Assembly: GCF_009695605.1 (NCBI RefSeq)
Contig: NZ_VUNQ01000042.1
Location: 1 to 33,119 of the forward strand
DNA from: Tissierella pigra
GTDB taxonomy: Bacteria; Bacillota; Clostridia; Tissierellales; Tissierellaceae
Direction of reading: 5' to 3'
DNA: 33,119 nucleotides
Shown here: piece by piece, positions 8,277 to 16,051 of the stretch
How the letters are laid out: each line of letters begins with the position of its first letter
Position numbering within the stretch: the first letter of the stretch is position 1
Program-made: the position numbers and the translations under genes
The notes under the pieces: generated by a model
What the model was told of the DNA's origin: nothing
The model's database searches: none
Seen by the model: only the letters and a program-made list of their open reading frames with translations

Positions 8277-8996
8277 ATGAAAAGGAAGAATTTAATATTT
8301 ATTATTTTAATATTAACTATGATATTAAGTAGCTGCAAGAAAGATAATACAGGACAGGTAGTAAATGGTTATACAGAGATTGGAGAATTAAAGCTAGAAC
8401 AGGTTCAAATGCCAGAGGTAGGAGAAGAAATAGCTGTAATTACAACAAATATGGGAATTATGAAAATAAGGTTATTTCCAGATATAGCACCTATGGCAGT
8501 TGAAAATTTTACAACTTTAGCCAAAGAAGGGTTTTATAATGGTATAAAAATTACTAGAATAGAACCAAACTATCTTATTCAATCAGGAAAACATAAGGAC
8601 TATGAAAAGGGAAAAAGCATATTTGGAGATCCTTTTGATGATGAATTTGACGAAAATTATGTTCATATTACAGGGGCAGTGGGACTAGCGAAAGTTGAGC
8701 CAAATAAAAACAGAAGTACTTTTTATATTGTATATAGGAAGGGACTAGAAGAAGAATATTTTGAAATGATGAGAGAAATGGATGAAGATGGACAGTCTAA
8801 AGATATAATCGATGCCTATGAGGCACTGGGAGGAATATCTGCATTAGATGGAGAATATACAATCTTTGCACAAGTATTTTATGGAATAGACACTGTAATG
8901 GAAATCAACAACTTAGAAATAGACCCTCTAAATATGGAGCCAATAAAAGATGTAGTCATTGAAACCATAGAGATAGTACCTTTTGAAGGAAAATAA
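8277..8996 (+). CDS. Cyclophilin-type peptidyl-prolyl isomerase lipoprotein, copy 3
   Basis: A 239-aa third paralogue. The lipobox here is LSSC (Cys20). The cyclophilin fold features match copy 1 more than copy 2: ITRIEPNYLIQSGKHKDY and DEFDENYVHITGAVGLAK. The region around RSTFYIVYRKGL differs from both. The ribosome site and first codons (AAAGGTGGTAAA before ATG 8277) and even the bases just past the stop resemble copy 1, which shows that the whole gene was copied with its flanks. A GTG at 8265 opens the frame but overlaps the ribosome site. A terminator follows at 9071, so this is the last gene of the operon. Confidence 0.85.
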   Translation: MKRKNLIFIILILTMILSSCKKDNTGQVVNGYTEIGELKLEQVQMPEVGEEIAVITTNMGIMKIRLFPDIAPMAVENFTTLAKEGFYNGIKITRIEPNYLIQSGKHKDYEKGKSIFGDPFDDEFDENYVHITGAVGLAKVEPNKNRSTFYIVYRKGLEEEYFEMMREMDEDGQSKDIIDAYEALGGISALDGEYTIFAQVFYGIDTVMEINNLEIDPLNMEPIKDVVIETIEIVPFEGK

Positions 8997-9070
8997 TACT
9001 AATGTACTAATAGACTCATTTTTATAATCATATATAGATATACTTTTGATTAAGTAGTATAATATTATTG

Positions 9071-9097
9071 AATCCCACTTTAATGTGGGATTTTTAA
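9071..9097 (+). terminator. Terminator at the end of the permease/cyclophilin operon
   Basis: AATCCCAC (9071-9078) pairs with GTGGGATT (9085-9092) around a six-base loop and runs into TTTTT. It lies between the third lipoprotein and tcdA. Confidence 0.75.
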
Positions 9098-9126
9098 ATT
9101 AGAAACTGGATTAAGGAGAGAAATAG

Positions 9127-9879
9127 ATGAACGAATTTTCAAGAACAGAACTTTTACTTGGAACTGAAGGTGTAGATAAACTAAGAAACTCATCTATTGC
9201 AGTATTTGGAGTAGGTGGAGTAGGCTCATTTACTGTAGAAGCTTTAGTGAGAAGTGGAGTAGGCAATATTTCTATAATAGACGATGATAAAGTATGTTTA
9301 ACAAATATAAATAGACAATTAATAGCCACAAGAAAAACCATAGGAAAAAATAAAGTTGAAGTCATGAGAGATAGAATATTGGAAATAAATCCAAAGGTAA
9401 ATGTAGAAATACATCAGACCTTTTATGGAAAAGACAATGCAGATGAATTTGATTTATCTAAGTATGATTATATAGTAGATGCTATAGATACTGTATCATC
9501 TAAGTTGATGTTAATAGAAAGAGCAAAGAAATGTAATACCCCTATTATTAGTTCCATGGGTGCAGGAAACAAACTTGACCCAACTAAGTTTCAAGTGACA
9601 GATATATATAAGACAAGTATATGTCCTTTAGCTCGTGCCATGCGTTCTGAATTAAGAAAAAGAGGAATAGATTCTTTAAAGGTAGTCTATTCACAGGAAC
9701 CAGCACTAAAACCCATAGAAAATGAAGAAGATAATTGTAATACTAAATGTGTTTGCCCTCCAGGTACACAGCGAAAATGTACTGCAAGACGACAAATTCC
9801 AGGAAGTGTAGCATTTGTCCCATCAGTAGTAGGACTTATTATTGCTGGAGAAGTTATAAAGGATATAATAGAATTTTAA
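9127..9879 (+). CDS. tcdA: tRNA threonylcarbamoyladenosine dehydratase TcdA (ThiF/E1-like family)
   Basis: A 250-aa E1-like ATP-dependent enzyme that dehydrates t6A at position 37 of ANN-decoding tRNAs to the cyclic form ct6A. The N-terminal ATP-binding Rossmann motif GVGGVGS is at residues 28-34, followed by IIDDDKVCLTNINRQ, the usual adenylation region. SSMGAGNKLDP and KTSICPLARAMR are typical of the TcdA (YgdL/CsdL) branch. A cysteine-rich loop (CNTKCVCPPG, then KCTARR) precedes the PGSVAFVPSVVGLIIAGEV end. AAGGAGAG precedes ATG 9127. The length is normal for TcdA, and a ThiF or MoeB role is less likely for that reason. Confidence 0.9.
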   Translation: MNEFSRTELLLGTEGVDKLRNSSIAVFGVGGVGSFTVEALVRSGVGNISIIDDDKVCLTNINRQLIATRKTIGKNKVEVMRDRILEINPKVNVEIHQTFYGKDNADEFDLSKYDYIVDAIDTVSSKLMLIERAKKCNTPIISSMGAGNKLDPTKFQVTDIYKTSICPLARAMRSELRKRGIDSLKVVYSQEPALKPIENEEDNCNTKCVCPPGTQRKCTARRQIPGSVAFVPSVVGLIIAGEVIKDIIEF

Positions 9880-9970
9880 TATAGGATACTGAGACTTGCA
9901 GTTGAATATTATCCTGTGAAGATATAAAATAAGTAAGGAAGTTAAAAATTTTAATGAAAAGGGGATTAAT

Positions 9971-10396
9971 ATGAATATAGCATTTTTCCTAACGCCCAAA
10001 AGCGAAATAGTTTATGAGACAATAAATGCTACAATGCGTCAAGCCTTAGAAAAAATGGAACATCATAGGTATACAGCAATACCCCTTATTGACAAAAAAG
10101 GTAAATATGTTGGTGTTATTACTGAAGGTGATTTACTTTGGAAAATTAAAAATACAGATGACCTCACAGTTGATGGCACAAGTAAAATACCAATTAAAGA
10201 TGTTCAAAGACGTACAGAGAGTCATACAGTTTCCATAAGTGCAAATATGGAAGATTTGATTTTACTTGCAAAGAATCAAAACTTTGTTCCAGTAGTAGAT
10301 GATCAGGGAATATTTATAGGAATTATAAAGAGAAGCGATATAATCAACTATTGTGCAGATTTATTATTGAAACAGAAGGAAGATAATTTAGATTAA
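9971..10396 (+). CDS. Small protein with two CBS domains
   Basis: A 141-aa cytoplasmic protein made of a CBS pair, a fold that usually binds adenine nucleotides and regulates partners. CBS 1 covers roughly residues 10-60 (MRQALEKMEHHRYTAIPLID, then GVITEGDLLW). CBS 2 covers about 75-130 (FVPVVDDQGIFIGIIKRSDI). No catalytic domain is attached. It is preceded by AAAGGGG upstream of ATG 9971 and lies about 70 bp before the Na/Pi-type transporter gene. Whether it regulates that transporter is unknown. Confidence 0.85.
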   Translation: MNIAFFLTPKSEIVYETINATMRQALEKMEHHRYTAIPLIDKKGKYVGVITEGDLLWKIKNTDDLTVDGTSKIPIKDVQRRTESHTVSISANMEDLILLAKNQNFVPVVDDQGIFIGIIKRSDIINYCADLLLKQKEDNLD

Positions 10397-10409
10397 GTTA
10401 TATAAAAAA

Positions 10410-10479
10410 AACTCTATCATATAATTATAAGTATCATAGGTAGTAAATACTAATGATGGAGGTATAGAATGATAGAGTT
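10410..10479 (+). promoter_or_regulatory. Inverted repeat pairing with the start codon of the Na/Pi-type gene
   Basis: AACTCTATCAT (10410-10420) is the exact reverse complement of ATGATAGAGTT (10469-10479), which includes the ATG. The 48-base loop contains the ribosome site GGAGG. In a transcript reading through from the CBS gene the start codon would be paired, which could lower translation. Function is inferred from sequence only. Confidence 0.4.
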
Positions 10480-11455
10480 GATATTCGGCATTATTGGAGG
10501 AACGGCTCTTTTAATGTATGGCGTTGATATGATGAGTGATGGGATTCAAAAAAATGCAGGAAAAACTATGAAAAAGATTCTTACATCTTTAACTGGAAAT
10601 GTATGGAGTGCTTTTTTAGTAGGGACCATAGTGACAGGTATAGTCCAAAGTAGTACAGCCATTACAGTTCTAACAGTTGGATTTGTAAACTCTGGAGTAT
10701 TGAATCTTTCCCAGGCCATAGGAATTATTTATGGTGCAAATATAGGAACCACAGTATCAGCACAACTTATGGCATTTAGCTTTAAGTTTGAACTAACGGA
10801 TTTGGCATTACCTATACTTGGAATAGGATTTGCGATAAATCAATCTGTGAAAAATAAGAGTATAAAAAATATAGGTCAATCCTTAATGGGGTTTGGAATG
10901 TTATTTTTAGGTCTTAAGATTTTAAATGATGGAATCCCATATATGCAGAATAATGAATTTTTGAAGTATTTCTTTACTGATTATGCGACAAATCCCATAG
11001 TAGGTATTCTTTTAGGAGTTTTGACTACAGCCATGGTTCATAGCAGTACAGGGACAATTGGACTAGTAATGGTACTAGGACAAGGAGGACTTCTAGATTT
11101 GAAGACTGCTATCTATATAGTATTGGGAGATAATATAGGAACTTGTATTACAGCACAAGTATCAAGTTTGACAGGTAATATAAATGCTAGAAGAACTGCT
11201 TGGGCTCATACATTATATAATATAGTTGGAGTAGTATTTGTTTTAATTATGCTGCCTTTGTTTATGAAGATTATTGTAAGTGGAACAGAGTATTTTCAGC
11301 CTAATGCAAATATATCAGCTTATATAGCCAATTCCCATTCCTTGTTTAATATAATAAATGCCATAATCTTTCTGCCTTTTACAAAGTATTATGTTGAATT
11401 TTTAAACAGGGTCATAAGTCCCAAAAATAAGATATATAAAAGTAAAACCTCGTAA
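10469..11455 (+). CDS. Na/Pi-cotransporter II-type membrane protein (short form)
   Basis: A 328-aa integral membrane protein of the Na+/phosphate cotransporter (NptA/PNaS) family. The inverted-repeat QSS motifs are clear. The first repeat has IVQSSTAITV near residue 60 and GANIGTT at 89-95. The second has MVHSSTGTIG near 190 and GDNIGTCITAQ near 220. About eight hydrophobic segments are visible. It ends after the membrane part, so it lacks the C-terminal PhoU-like domain found in longer bacterial members. GGAGG lies before ATG 10469. The substrate could be phosphate or another anion. The CBS protein upstream may be a separate regulatory partner (inference). Confidence 0.85.
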   Translation: MIELIFGIIGGTALLMYGVDMMSDGIQKNAGKTMKKILTSLTGNVWSAFLVGTIVTGIVQSSTAITVLTVGFVNSGVLNLSQAIGIIYGANIGTTVSAQLMAFSFKFELTDLALPILGIGFAINQSVKNKSIKNIGQSLMGFGMLFLGLKILNDGIPYMQNNEFLKYFFTDYATNPIVGILLGVLTTAMVHSSTGTIGLVMVLGQGGLLDLKTAIYIVLGDNIGTCITAQVSSLTGNINARRTAWAHTLYNIVGVVFVLIMLPLFMKIIVSGTEYFQPNANISAYIANSHSLFNIINAIIFLPFTKYYVEFLNRVISPKNKIYKSKTS

Positions 11456-11472
11456 TTTACGGGGTTTTATTT
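11444..11472 (+). terminator. Terminator overlapping the stop of the Na/Pi-type gene
   Basis: AAAACCTCGTA (11444-11454) pairs with TACGGGGTTTT (11458-11468), with one G-T pair and a three-base loop. ATTTCTTT follows. The stop codon lies inside the stem. Confidence 0.75.
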
Positions 11473-11520
11473 CTTTCCATTATTAAGATACTGGAAAGAA
11501 ACCTTTAATAGAGTTATAAT
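11470..11520 (+). promoter_or_regulatory. Inverted repeat and candidate promoter before moaA
   Basis: TTTCTTTCCA (11470-11479) and TGGAAAGAAA (11492-11501) form a perfect 10-bp inverted repeat with a 12-base gap. The right arm overlaps a weak -35 TGGAAA (11492-11497), which is 17 bp from a consensus -10 TATAAT (11515-11520). A repressor bound here would cover the promoter. The predicted leader of about 30 nt is too short for a Moco riboswitch. Confidence 0.4.
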
Positions 11521-11558
11521 ATAATTAGCACATGGAAATCTAAAGAAAAGGTGATTAA

Positions 11559-12515
11559 ATGAAGGACTCTTTTGGAAGGGAAATAAATTATCTTAGGATT
11601 TCACTAACTGATAGATGTAATCTAAGATGCAAGTATTGTATGCCTGAAGACGGAATTTCTAAATTTTCCCATGATGAAATTTTGACCTTAGAAGAACTAT
11701 ATGAAATAATAGAAATATTTGTAGAACTAGGTATAAATAAAATAAGATTTACAGGAGGAGAGCCTCTTGTAAGAAAGGGAATAGTAGAGCTTATATCTAA
11801 AGTATCGAAGCTTCATGGAGTTAAAGATATTGCTATGACTACTAATGGTATTCTCTTAAAAGCATATGCAAAGGATTTAAAAGATGCAGGATTAAATAGA
11901 GTAAATATTAGTTTGGATACATTAGATGAGGACAAGTATAGAACCATAACTAGAGGAGGAAATCTTCATAGGATATTAGAAGGCATAGAAGAAGCTAAAA
12001 AAGTAGGACTAACTCCCATAAAAATAAATACTGTTTTAATAGGTGGATTTAATGATGATGAAATAGAGTCCCTAGTTGGATTAACAGAAAGAGAAAATAT
12101 AGATTTAAGATTTATTGAGTTGATGCCCATAGGTGAAGCTGCAAGCTGGGCTAAAGAAAACTTTATTTCTAACAATAGAGTATTAGAAAAGGTAGGTAAT
12201 CTTCTGCCAGTTCCAAGGGAAGATATATCTTCTCCTGCTGTTTATTATAAACTTCCAAATGGAAAAGGCAAGGTAGGTATAATAAATCCAATATCCTGTA
12301 AGTTTTGTGAAAACTGTAATAGAGTTAGGCTGACTTCTCAAGGACGACTAAAGCTATGTCTACATTCAGATATTGAAATAGATATAAGAGAAGCCTTAAA
12401 TAGTGGACAAGATATAAAGAAGCTAATAATAGATTCCATAGGAAAAAAAGAAGAGTCCCATCATTTAGAAGATGGAGAATATATAAAAAGAAATATGAAC
12501 CAAATAGGAGGGTAA
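11559..12515 (+). CDS. moaA: GTP 3',8-cyclase MoaA (molybdenum cofactor step 1)
   Basis: A 318-aa radical-SAM enzyme that rearranges GTP to 3',8-cyclo-7,8-dihydro-GTP, the first step of molybdopterin synthesis. The SAM-cluster cysteines are C20, C24 and C27 in [23 protein letters not shown] and [17 protein letters not shown] match MoaA. The second cluster is in [20 protein letters not shown] followed by LC. The chain ends in the conserved Gly-Gly, needed for MoaC-coupled activity. AAAGGTGAT precedes ATG 11559. The moaC-MOSC gene starts 2 bp after its stop, so they are one operon. Confidence 0.95.
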   Translation: MKDSFGREINYLRISLTDRCNLRCKYCMPEDGISKFSHDEILTLEELYEIIEIFVELGINKIRFTGGEPLVRKGIVELISKVSKLHGVKDIAMTTNGILLKAYAKDLKDAGLNRVNISLDTLDEDKYRTITRGGNLHRILEGIEEAKKVGLTPIKINTVLIGGFNDDEIESLVGLTERENIDLRFIELMPIGEAASWAKENFISNNRVLEKVGNLLPVPREDISSPAVYYKLPNGKGKVGIINPISCKFCENCNRVRLTSQGRLKLCLHSDIEIDIREALNSGQDIKKLIIDSIGKKEESHHLEDGEYIKRNMNQIGG

Positions 12516-12517
12516 GC

Positions 12518-13432
12518 ATGGAATTCACTCATTTTAATGAATATGGGAGAGCCCATATGGTAGAAGTAGGAGATAAGGAAGATACTAAGAGAACGGCTGT
12601 GGCTCGAGGCAAAATCAAGATGAAAATAGACACAATACAAAAAATAAGAGAAGGTCTTATAAAAAAAGGTGATGTTTTATCTGTGGCTCAAATTGGGGGA
12701 ATAATGGGAGCTAAAAGGACAAGTGAATTAATTCCTATGTGTCATAGTATACTTTTAACTGGTGCAGATATTAGATTTGATATAATGGATGATTGTATAG
12801 AAATAGAGGCAGAAACCCGAACTACAGGAAAAACTGGGGTGGAAATGGAAGCTTTGACAGCAGTATCCATTACTTGTTTAACCATATATGATATGTGTAA
12901 AGCCATAGATAAAAGCATGATAATTAGCGATATAAGATTAGTTAAAAAAACTGGTGGAAAGTCGGGGGTTTATATGTCAAAGGAATTAAAAGGAAAAGTA
13001 TTGTCTATAAATATTTCAAATGAAAAAGGAGTAGTTAAAACTCCAATAAAAGAAGGAATATTTGTGGAAGATTTTGGTTTAGAAAATGATGCCCATGGAG
13101 GAAATTGGCATAGACAAGTAAGTTTATTGGGTATAGAAAGCTTTGAAAAAATGACAAAACAAGGTGTAAAAGGTTTAGTACCTGGAATATTTGCAGAAAA
13201 CATAACTACTGAAGGAATAATTCTATATGAATTACCAGTGGGAACAAAATTAGTCATAGGAGAGACTATTCAAGAAGTAACACAAATAGGTAAAGAGTGT
13301 CATACAGGATGTGAGATTGCTCAAAAAGTAGGCAAGTGTGTAATGCCAAAGGAAGGGATATTTACAAAAGTTATAAAAGGTGGTCTTATAAAAGAAGGAG
13401 ACATCATAGAAATAATAAAGTGTAAAAAATAG
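12518..13432 (+). CDS. moaC: MoaC-MOSC fusion (cyclic pyranopterin monophosphate synthase with MOSC domain)
   Basis: A 304-aa two-domain protein. Residues 1 to about 155 are MoaC, which turns the MoaA product into cyclic pyranopterin monophosphate. The motifs [26 protein letters not shown] and [10 protein letters not shown] are all present. Residues 160-304 form a MOSC domain, a cysteine-dependent sulfur or sulfide carrier linked to Moco sulfuration. It includes [10 protein letters not shown] with the expected cysteine and [21 protein letters not shown] precedes ATG 12518. The fusion links precursor synthesis to a domain usually tied to final sulfuration of the cofactor. A bidirectional terminator overlaps its stop codon. 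Confidence 0.92.
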   Translation: MEFTHFNEYGRAHMVEVGDKEDTKRTAVARGKIKMKIDTIQKIREGLIKKGDVLSVAQIGGIMGAKRTSELIPMCHSILLTGADIRFDIMDDCIEIEAETRTTGKTGVEMEALTAVSITCLTIYDMCKAIDKSMIISDIRLVKKTGGKSGVYMSKELKGKVLSINISNEKGVVKTPIKEGIFVEDFGLENDAHGGNWHRQVSLLGIESFEKMTKQGVKGLVPGIFAENITTEGIILYELPVGTKLVIGETIQEVTQIGKECHTGCEIAQKVGKCVMPKEGIFTKVIKGGLIKEGDIIEIIKCKK

Positions 13433-13450
13433 GCTCCTTAGGAGCCTATT
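13428..13450. terminator. Bidirectional terminator between moaC-MOSC and murF
   Basis: AATAGGCTCC (13428-13437) and GGAGCCTATT (13441-13450) pair perfectly around TTA. The hairpin contains the stop codons of both convergent genes. The run of six A residues on the left gives a U-tract for the leftward murF transcript, so it works best for that strand. Confidence 0.8.
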
Positions 13451-14826
13451 AAACTTTCAACTACTTCTTCCATTGCCAATGCCCTAGAAGCTTTTGTTAA
13501 AATCAAGGAATTCGGTTTTATAACCTCTTTAATTTTTTCTATTAACTTGTTCTTATGGTCAAGGGATTCAAAGGAATATACCTTATCTTTTCCAAAATTT
13601 AAAACTGCTGATTCTGCAATATGTTTGGAAAGGGGACCATAAGTAAATACATAGTCAATTTTACTTGAATCGATTTTAAGCCCAATTTCCTTGTGCATAT
13701 TGATTTCATCATCACCTAAACCCTGCATATCTCCAAGTACAACGATTTTTTGGTCATATCCTTCCATAAAATACATAGTATTTAAAGCCACCAAAACAGA
13801 AGAAGGATTTGATTTATAAGAATCATTTAAGATTGTAATGTTATTTCCTTTTATCAATTCGTTTCTCATTCCAGTTTTTTCGATATTTAATAATCCTTTT
13901 TCAATATTTTCATAAGAAATACCAAAATATCTTGCTACAGCTATGGCAGCAGTTGCATTAAGTACTTGATGTTCTCCTAACATTGGTATAAAGAACTCTG
14001 GAGATTTAGGCTCCTTTAAGTAAAAAGAGTCTCCAGTTTCATTTACAAATAATATTTCAGGCTGATAATCATTAGATGAATCATTGCCAAATGTCTTTAT
14101 ATTATAATCTATAGAAATATTATTCATTTCCTTCTTTAGAAGGGACTCATCACCATAGTATAGAAAAAAATCATTAGGTTTTAATCCTTTTAAAATTTCA
14201 AGCTTTGCCTTAGCAATATTTTCTCTAGTTTTTAAATCCTCTAGGTGGGCTTCACCTATATTGGTAATAACTGCTGCATCAGGTCTAGCAATAGAAGTTA
14301 AAAGTTCTATTTGCCCAAAGTTATCCATACCCATTTCAAGTACAGCCATTTCAGTGTCTTCATCCATAGATAAAATAGTTAAAGGAAGTCCAATATAATT
14401 GTTGAAGTTTCCTAAGGTTTTATGAGTCTTATATTGAGTCTTTAAAAGACCTGCTAATATGTCCTTAGTAGAAGTCTTTCCATTACTTCCAGTAATACCA
14501 ATTACTTTTGTATTTAGCTGACTACGATAAGACTTTGCTAATTCCTGTAAAGCCTTTGTAGTGTCTTCAACTAATATAAAAGGAAAATCCAAATCAGGCA
14601 TGGTCTCATCTTTGCTCCATATACAAGCAACAGCACCTTTCCCTATTGCCATAGTAATGAAATCATGGCCGTTGAAGTTTTCCCCTATTAAGGGAATAAA
14701 TAGCTGACCATGGATTATATTTCTTGAATCAGTGCAAACTCCCTTAATTACAATATCACTGTATTTATCTTTTAATCCTGTTCCACTACACATAGTTTCT
14801 ATTTCTTGTAAACTTCTTGTTATCAC
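13438..14826 (-). CDS. murF: UDP-MurNAc-tripeptide--D-Ala-D-Ala ligase MurF
   Basis: A cytoplasmic Mur ligase of about 462 aa that adds D-Ala-D-Ala to UDP-MurNAc-tripeptide, the last cytosolic step of the peptidoglycan precursor. The N-terminal UDP-binding domain contains GVCTDSRNI and the central domain has the P-loop VIGITGSNGKTST near residue 110. NYIGLPLTIL, EMGMDNFGQIE, NIGEAHLE and ILNDSYKSNPSS match MurF. The frame extends to a GTG at 14835 that overlaps the ddl stop, but AGAGGTG is correctly spaced for the GTG at 14826, so that start is preferred. It directly follows ddl, which makes its substrate. Confidence 0.93.
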   Translation of the reverse strand: MITRSLQEIETMCSGTGLKDKYSDIVIKGVCTDSRNIIHGQLFIPLIGENFNGHDFITMAIGKGAVACIWSKDETMPDLDFPFILVEDTTKALQELAKSYRSQLNTKVIGITGSNGKTSTKDILAGLLKTQYKTHKTLGNFNNYIGLPLTILSMDEDTEMAVLEMGMDNFGQIELLTSIARPDAAVITNIGEAHLEDLKTRENIAKAKLEILKGLKPNDFFLYYGDESLLKKEMNNISIDYNIKTFGNDSSNDYQPEILFVNETGDSFYLKEPKSPEFFIPMLGEHQVLNATAAIAVARYFGISYENIEKGLLNIEKTGMRNELIKGNNITILNDSYKSNPSSVLVALNTMYFMEGYDQKIVVLGDMQGLGDDEINMHKEIGLKIDSSKIDYVFTYGPLSKHIAESAVLNFGKDKVYSFESLDHKNKLIEKIKEVIKPNSLILTKASRALAMEEVVESLIGS

Positions 14827-14831
14827 TTTAT

Positions 14832-15905
14832 TCACCTCTTATTTACTAAGACTTTTCTCTCGTTATATCTCTCAAGGCCTAATCTAATTAATCTTTCTAC
14901 TAATTCTCCATAAGTAGTACCATCAGTAGCTTTCCATAGAACAGGAGTCATACTTACAGCTGTAAATCCAGGCATAGTATTTATTTCGTTTACAAAGATT
15001 TCATTATTATCTGTAACAAATATATCTACACGAGCTAAACCGCTACAATTTAAAACCTTAAAGGTTTTTTCAGCAGTTCTGCAAACTAGGTCTGTTATTT
15101 CTGGTGTAAGTCTTGCAGGGACTACAGGTATAAGTTTCCCATCTATATATTTAGCATTATAGTCAAAAAATGGTCTTTCCATAATAAATTCACCAGGAAC
15201 TGATGCTTTAGGATTATGATTTCCCACTACAGAAACTTGCATTTCTCGAGCTACTATTTCTGCTTCAATGATTATTTTAGAGTCATAAAGAAAAGCTTCT
15301 TTAAAAGAGTTTACAAGTTCTTCACGGTTTCTTGCCACACTAATTCCTACACTAGACCCACCATTAGATGGTTTTATATAACAAGGATAACCAATTTCTT
15401 TTTCTACTTCTTCATAGGATTTTTCTTCATTTTCCTTCCAACTATGTAGTTTAAAAGAAGTGTATTTTACTTGAGGAATATTATATTTTGTTAATAAGTC
15501 CTTTGTCACTACTTTATCCATAGCAACTGAAGAAGATAAAACTCCATTTCCTACATATGGAATATTTAATAGTTCTAAGAATCCTTGGACAGTACCATCT
15601 TCTCCATTAGGACCATGAAGAGCTGGAAAAACTAAATTGTCTTCATCTGCCTTTAATATATTGGTTAAAAACTCTCCCATGGACAAGGATACTGTAGATG
15701 AACTTATACTTCTTAATTCATCTGGACTTTCAATTTTATTTTCCCACAATCCTAAATTACACCATACGCCTCCGTTAGTAATGTAGATTGGATAAACATT
15801 ATATTTTTTTCTATCTATAGCATTAATTATAGCTGATGCAGATCTTAAAGATATATCGTGTTCAACGGATTTTCCGCCACATAGTACATAAATATTTGTT
15901 TTCAT
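14832..15905 (-). CDS. ddl: D-alanine--D-alanine ligase Ddl
   Basis: A 357-aa ATP-grasp enzyme that joins two D-alanines. The N-terminal GGKSVEHDISLRSA motif, PALHGPNGEDGTVQG near residue 95, the ATP-grasp core PCYIKPSNGGSSVGIS, and the C-terminal metal-binding NEINTMPGFT are all intact. AGGAGG lies before ATG 15905. It is the first gene of a leftward pair with murF, overlapping it slightly, so the dipeptide is made and used by neighbours. Type (D-Ala versus D-Lac specificity) cannot be settled by eye, but the neighbouring murF argues for the housekeeping enzyme. Confidence 0.93.
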   Translation of the reverse strand: MKTNIYVLCGGKSVEHDISLRSASAIINAIDRKKYNVYPIYITNGGVWCNLGLWENKIESPDELRSISSSTVSLSMGEFLTNILKADEDNLVFPALHGPNGEDGTVQGFLELLNIPYVGNGVLSSSVAMDKVVTKDLLTKYNIPQVKYTSFKLHSWKENEEKSYEEVEKEIGYPCYIKPSNGGSSVGISVARNREELVNSFKEAFLYDSKIIIEAEIVAREMQVSVVGNHNPKASVPGEFIMERPFFDYNAKYIDGKLIPVVPARLTPEITDLVCRTAEKTFKVLNCSGLARVDIFVTDNNEIFVNEINTMPGFTAVSMTPVLWKATDGTTYGELVERLIRLGLERYNERKVLVNKR

Positions 15906-15940
15906 AAATTTCCTCCTATATTACATAAGTTTACTATATG

Positions 15941-15949
15941 ATTATATCA
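15941..15949 (-). promoter_or_regulatory. Extended -10 promoter element for ddl-murF
   Basis: On the minus strand, TGATATAAT (15949-15941) is a perfect -10 with the TGn extension. No good -35 is seen 17 bp upstream, as is common with extended -10 promoters. It lies about 35 bp before the ddl start. Confidence 0.45.
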
Positions 15950-16051
15950 TAATGATAAGTTAAATAAGTAAAATTAATACAGATTAATTAACTTATATTT
16001 AGTATAGTATAGTTAAGAATAGGACTATAAAATAGAAATGGTGATAAAGTG

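Noticed and set aside
9058-9063. Promoter for tcdA at TATAAT
   Set aside because: No acceptable -35 lies 16-18 bp upstream, and a transcript from it would begin just before the terminator hairpin at 9071.
11521-11558. Moco riboswitch before moaA
   Set aside because: The predicted leader is about 30 nt, far shorter than the Moco motif, and no matching structure is seen.
15216-15449. Rightward 77-codon frame inside ddl
   Set aside because: It lies antisense within the conserved ATP-grasp region of ddl and encodes a phenylalanine-rich sequence typical of shadow frames.
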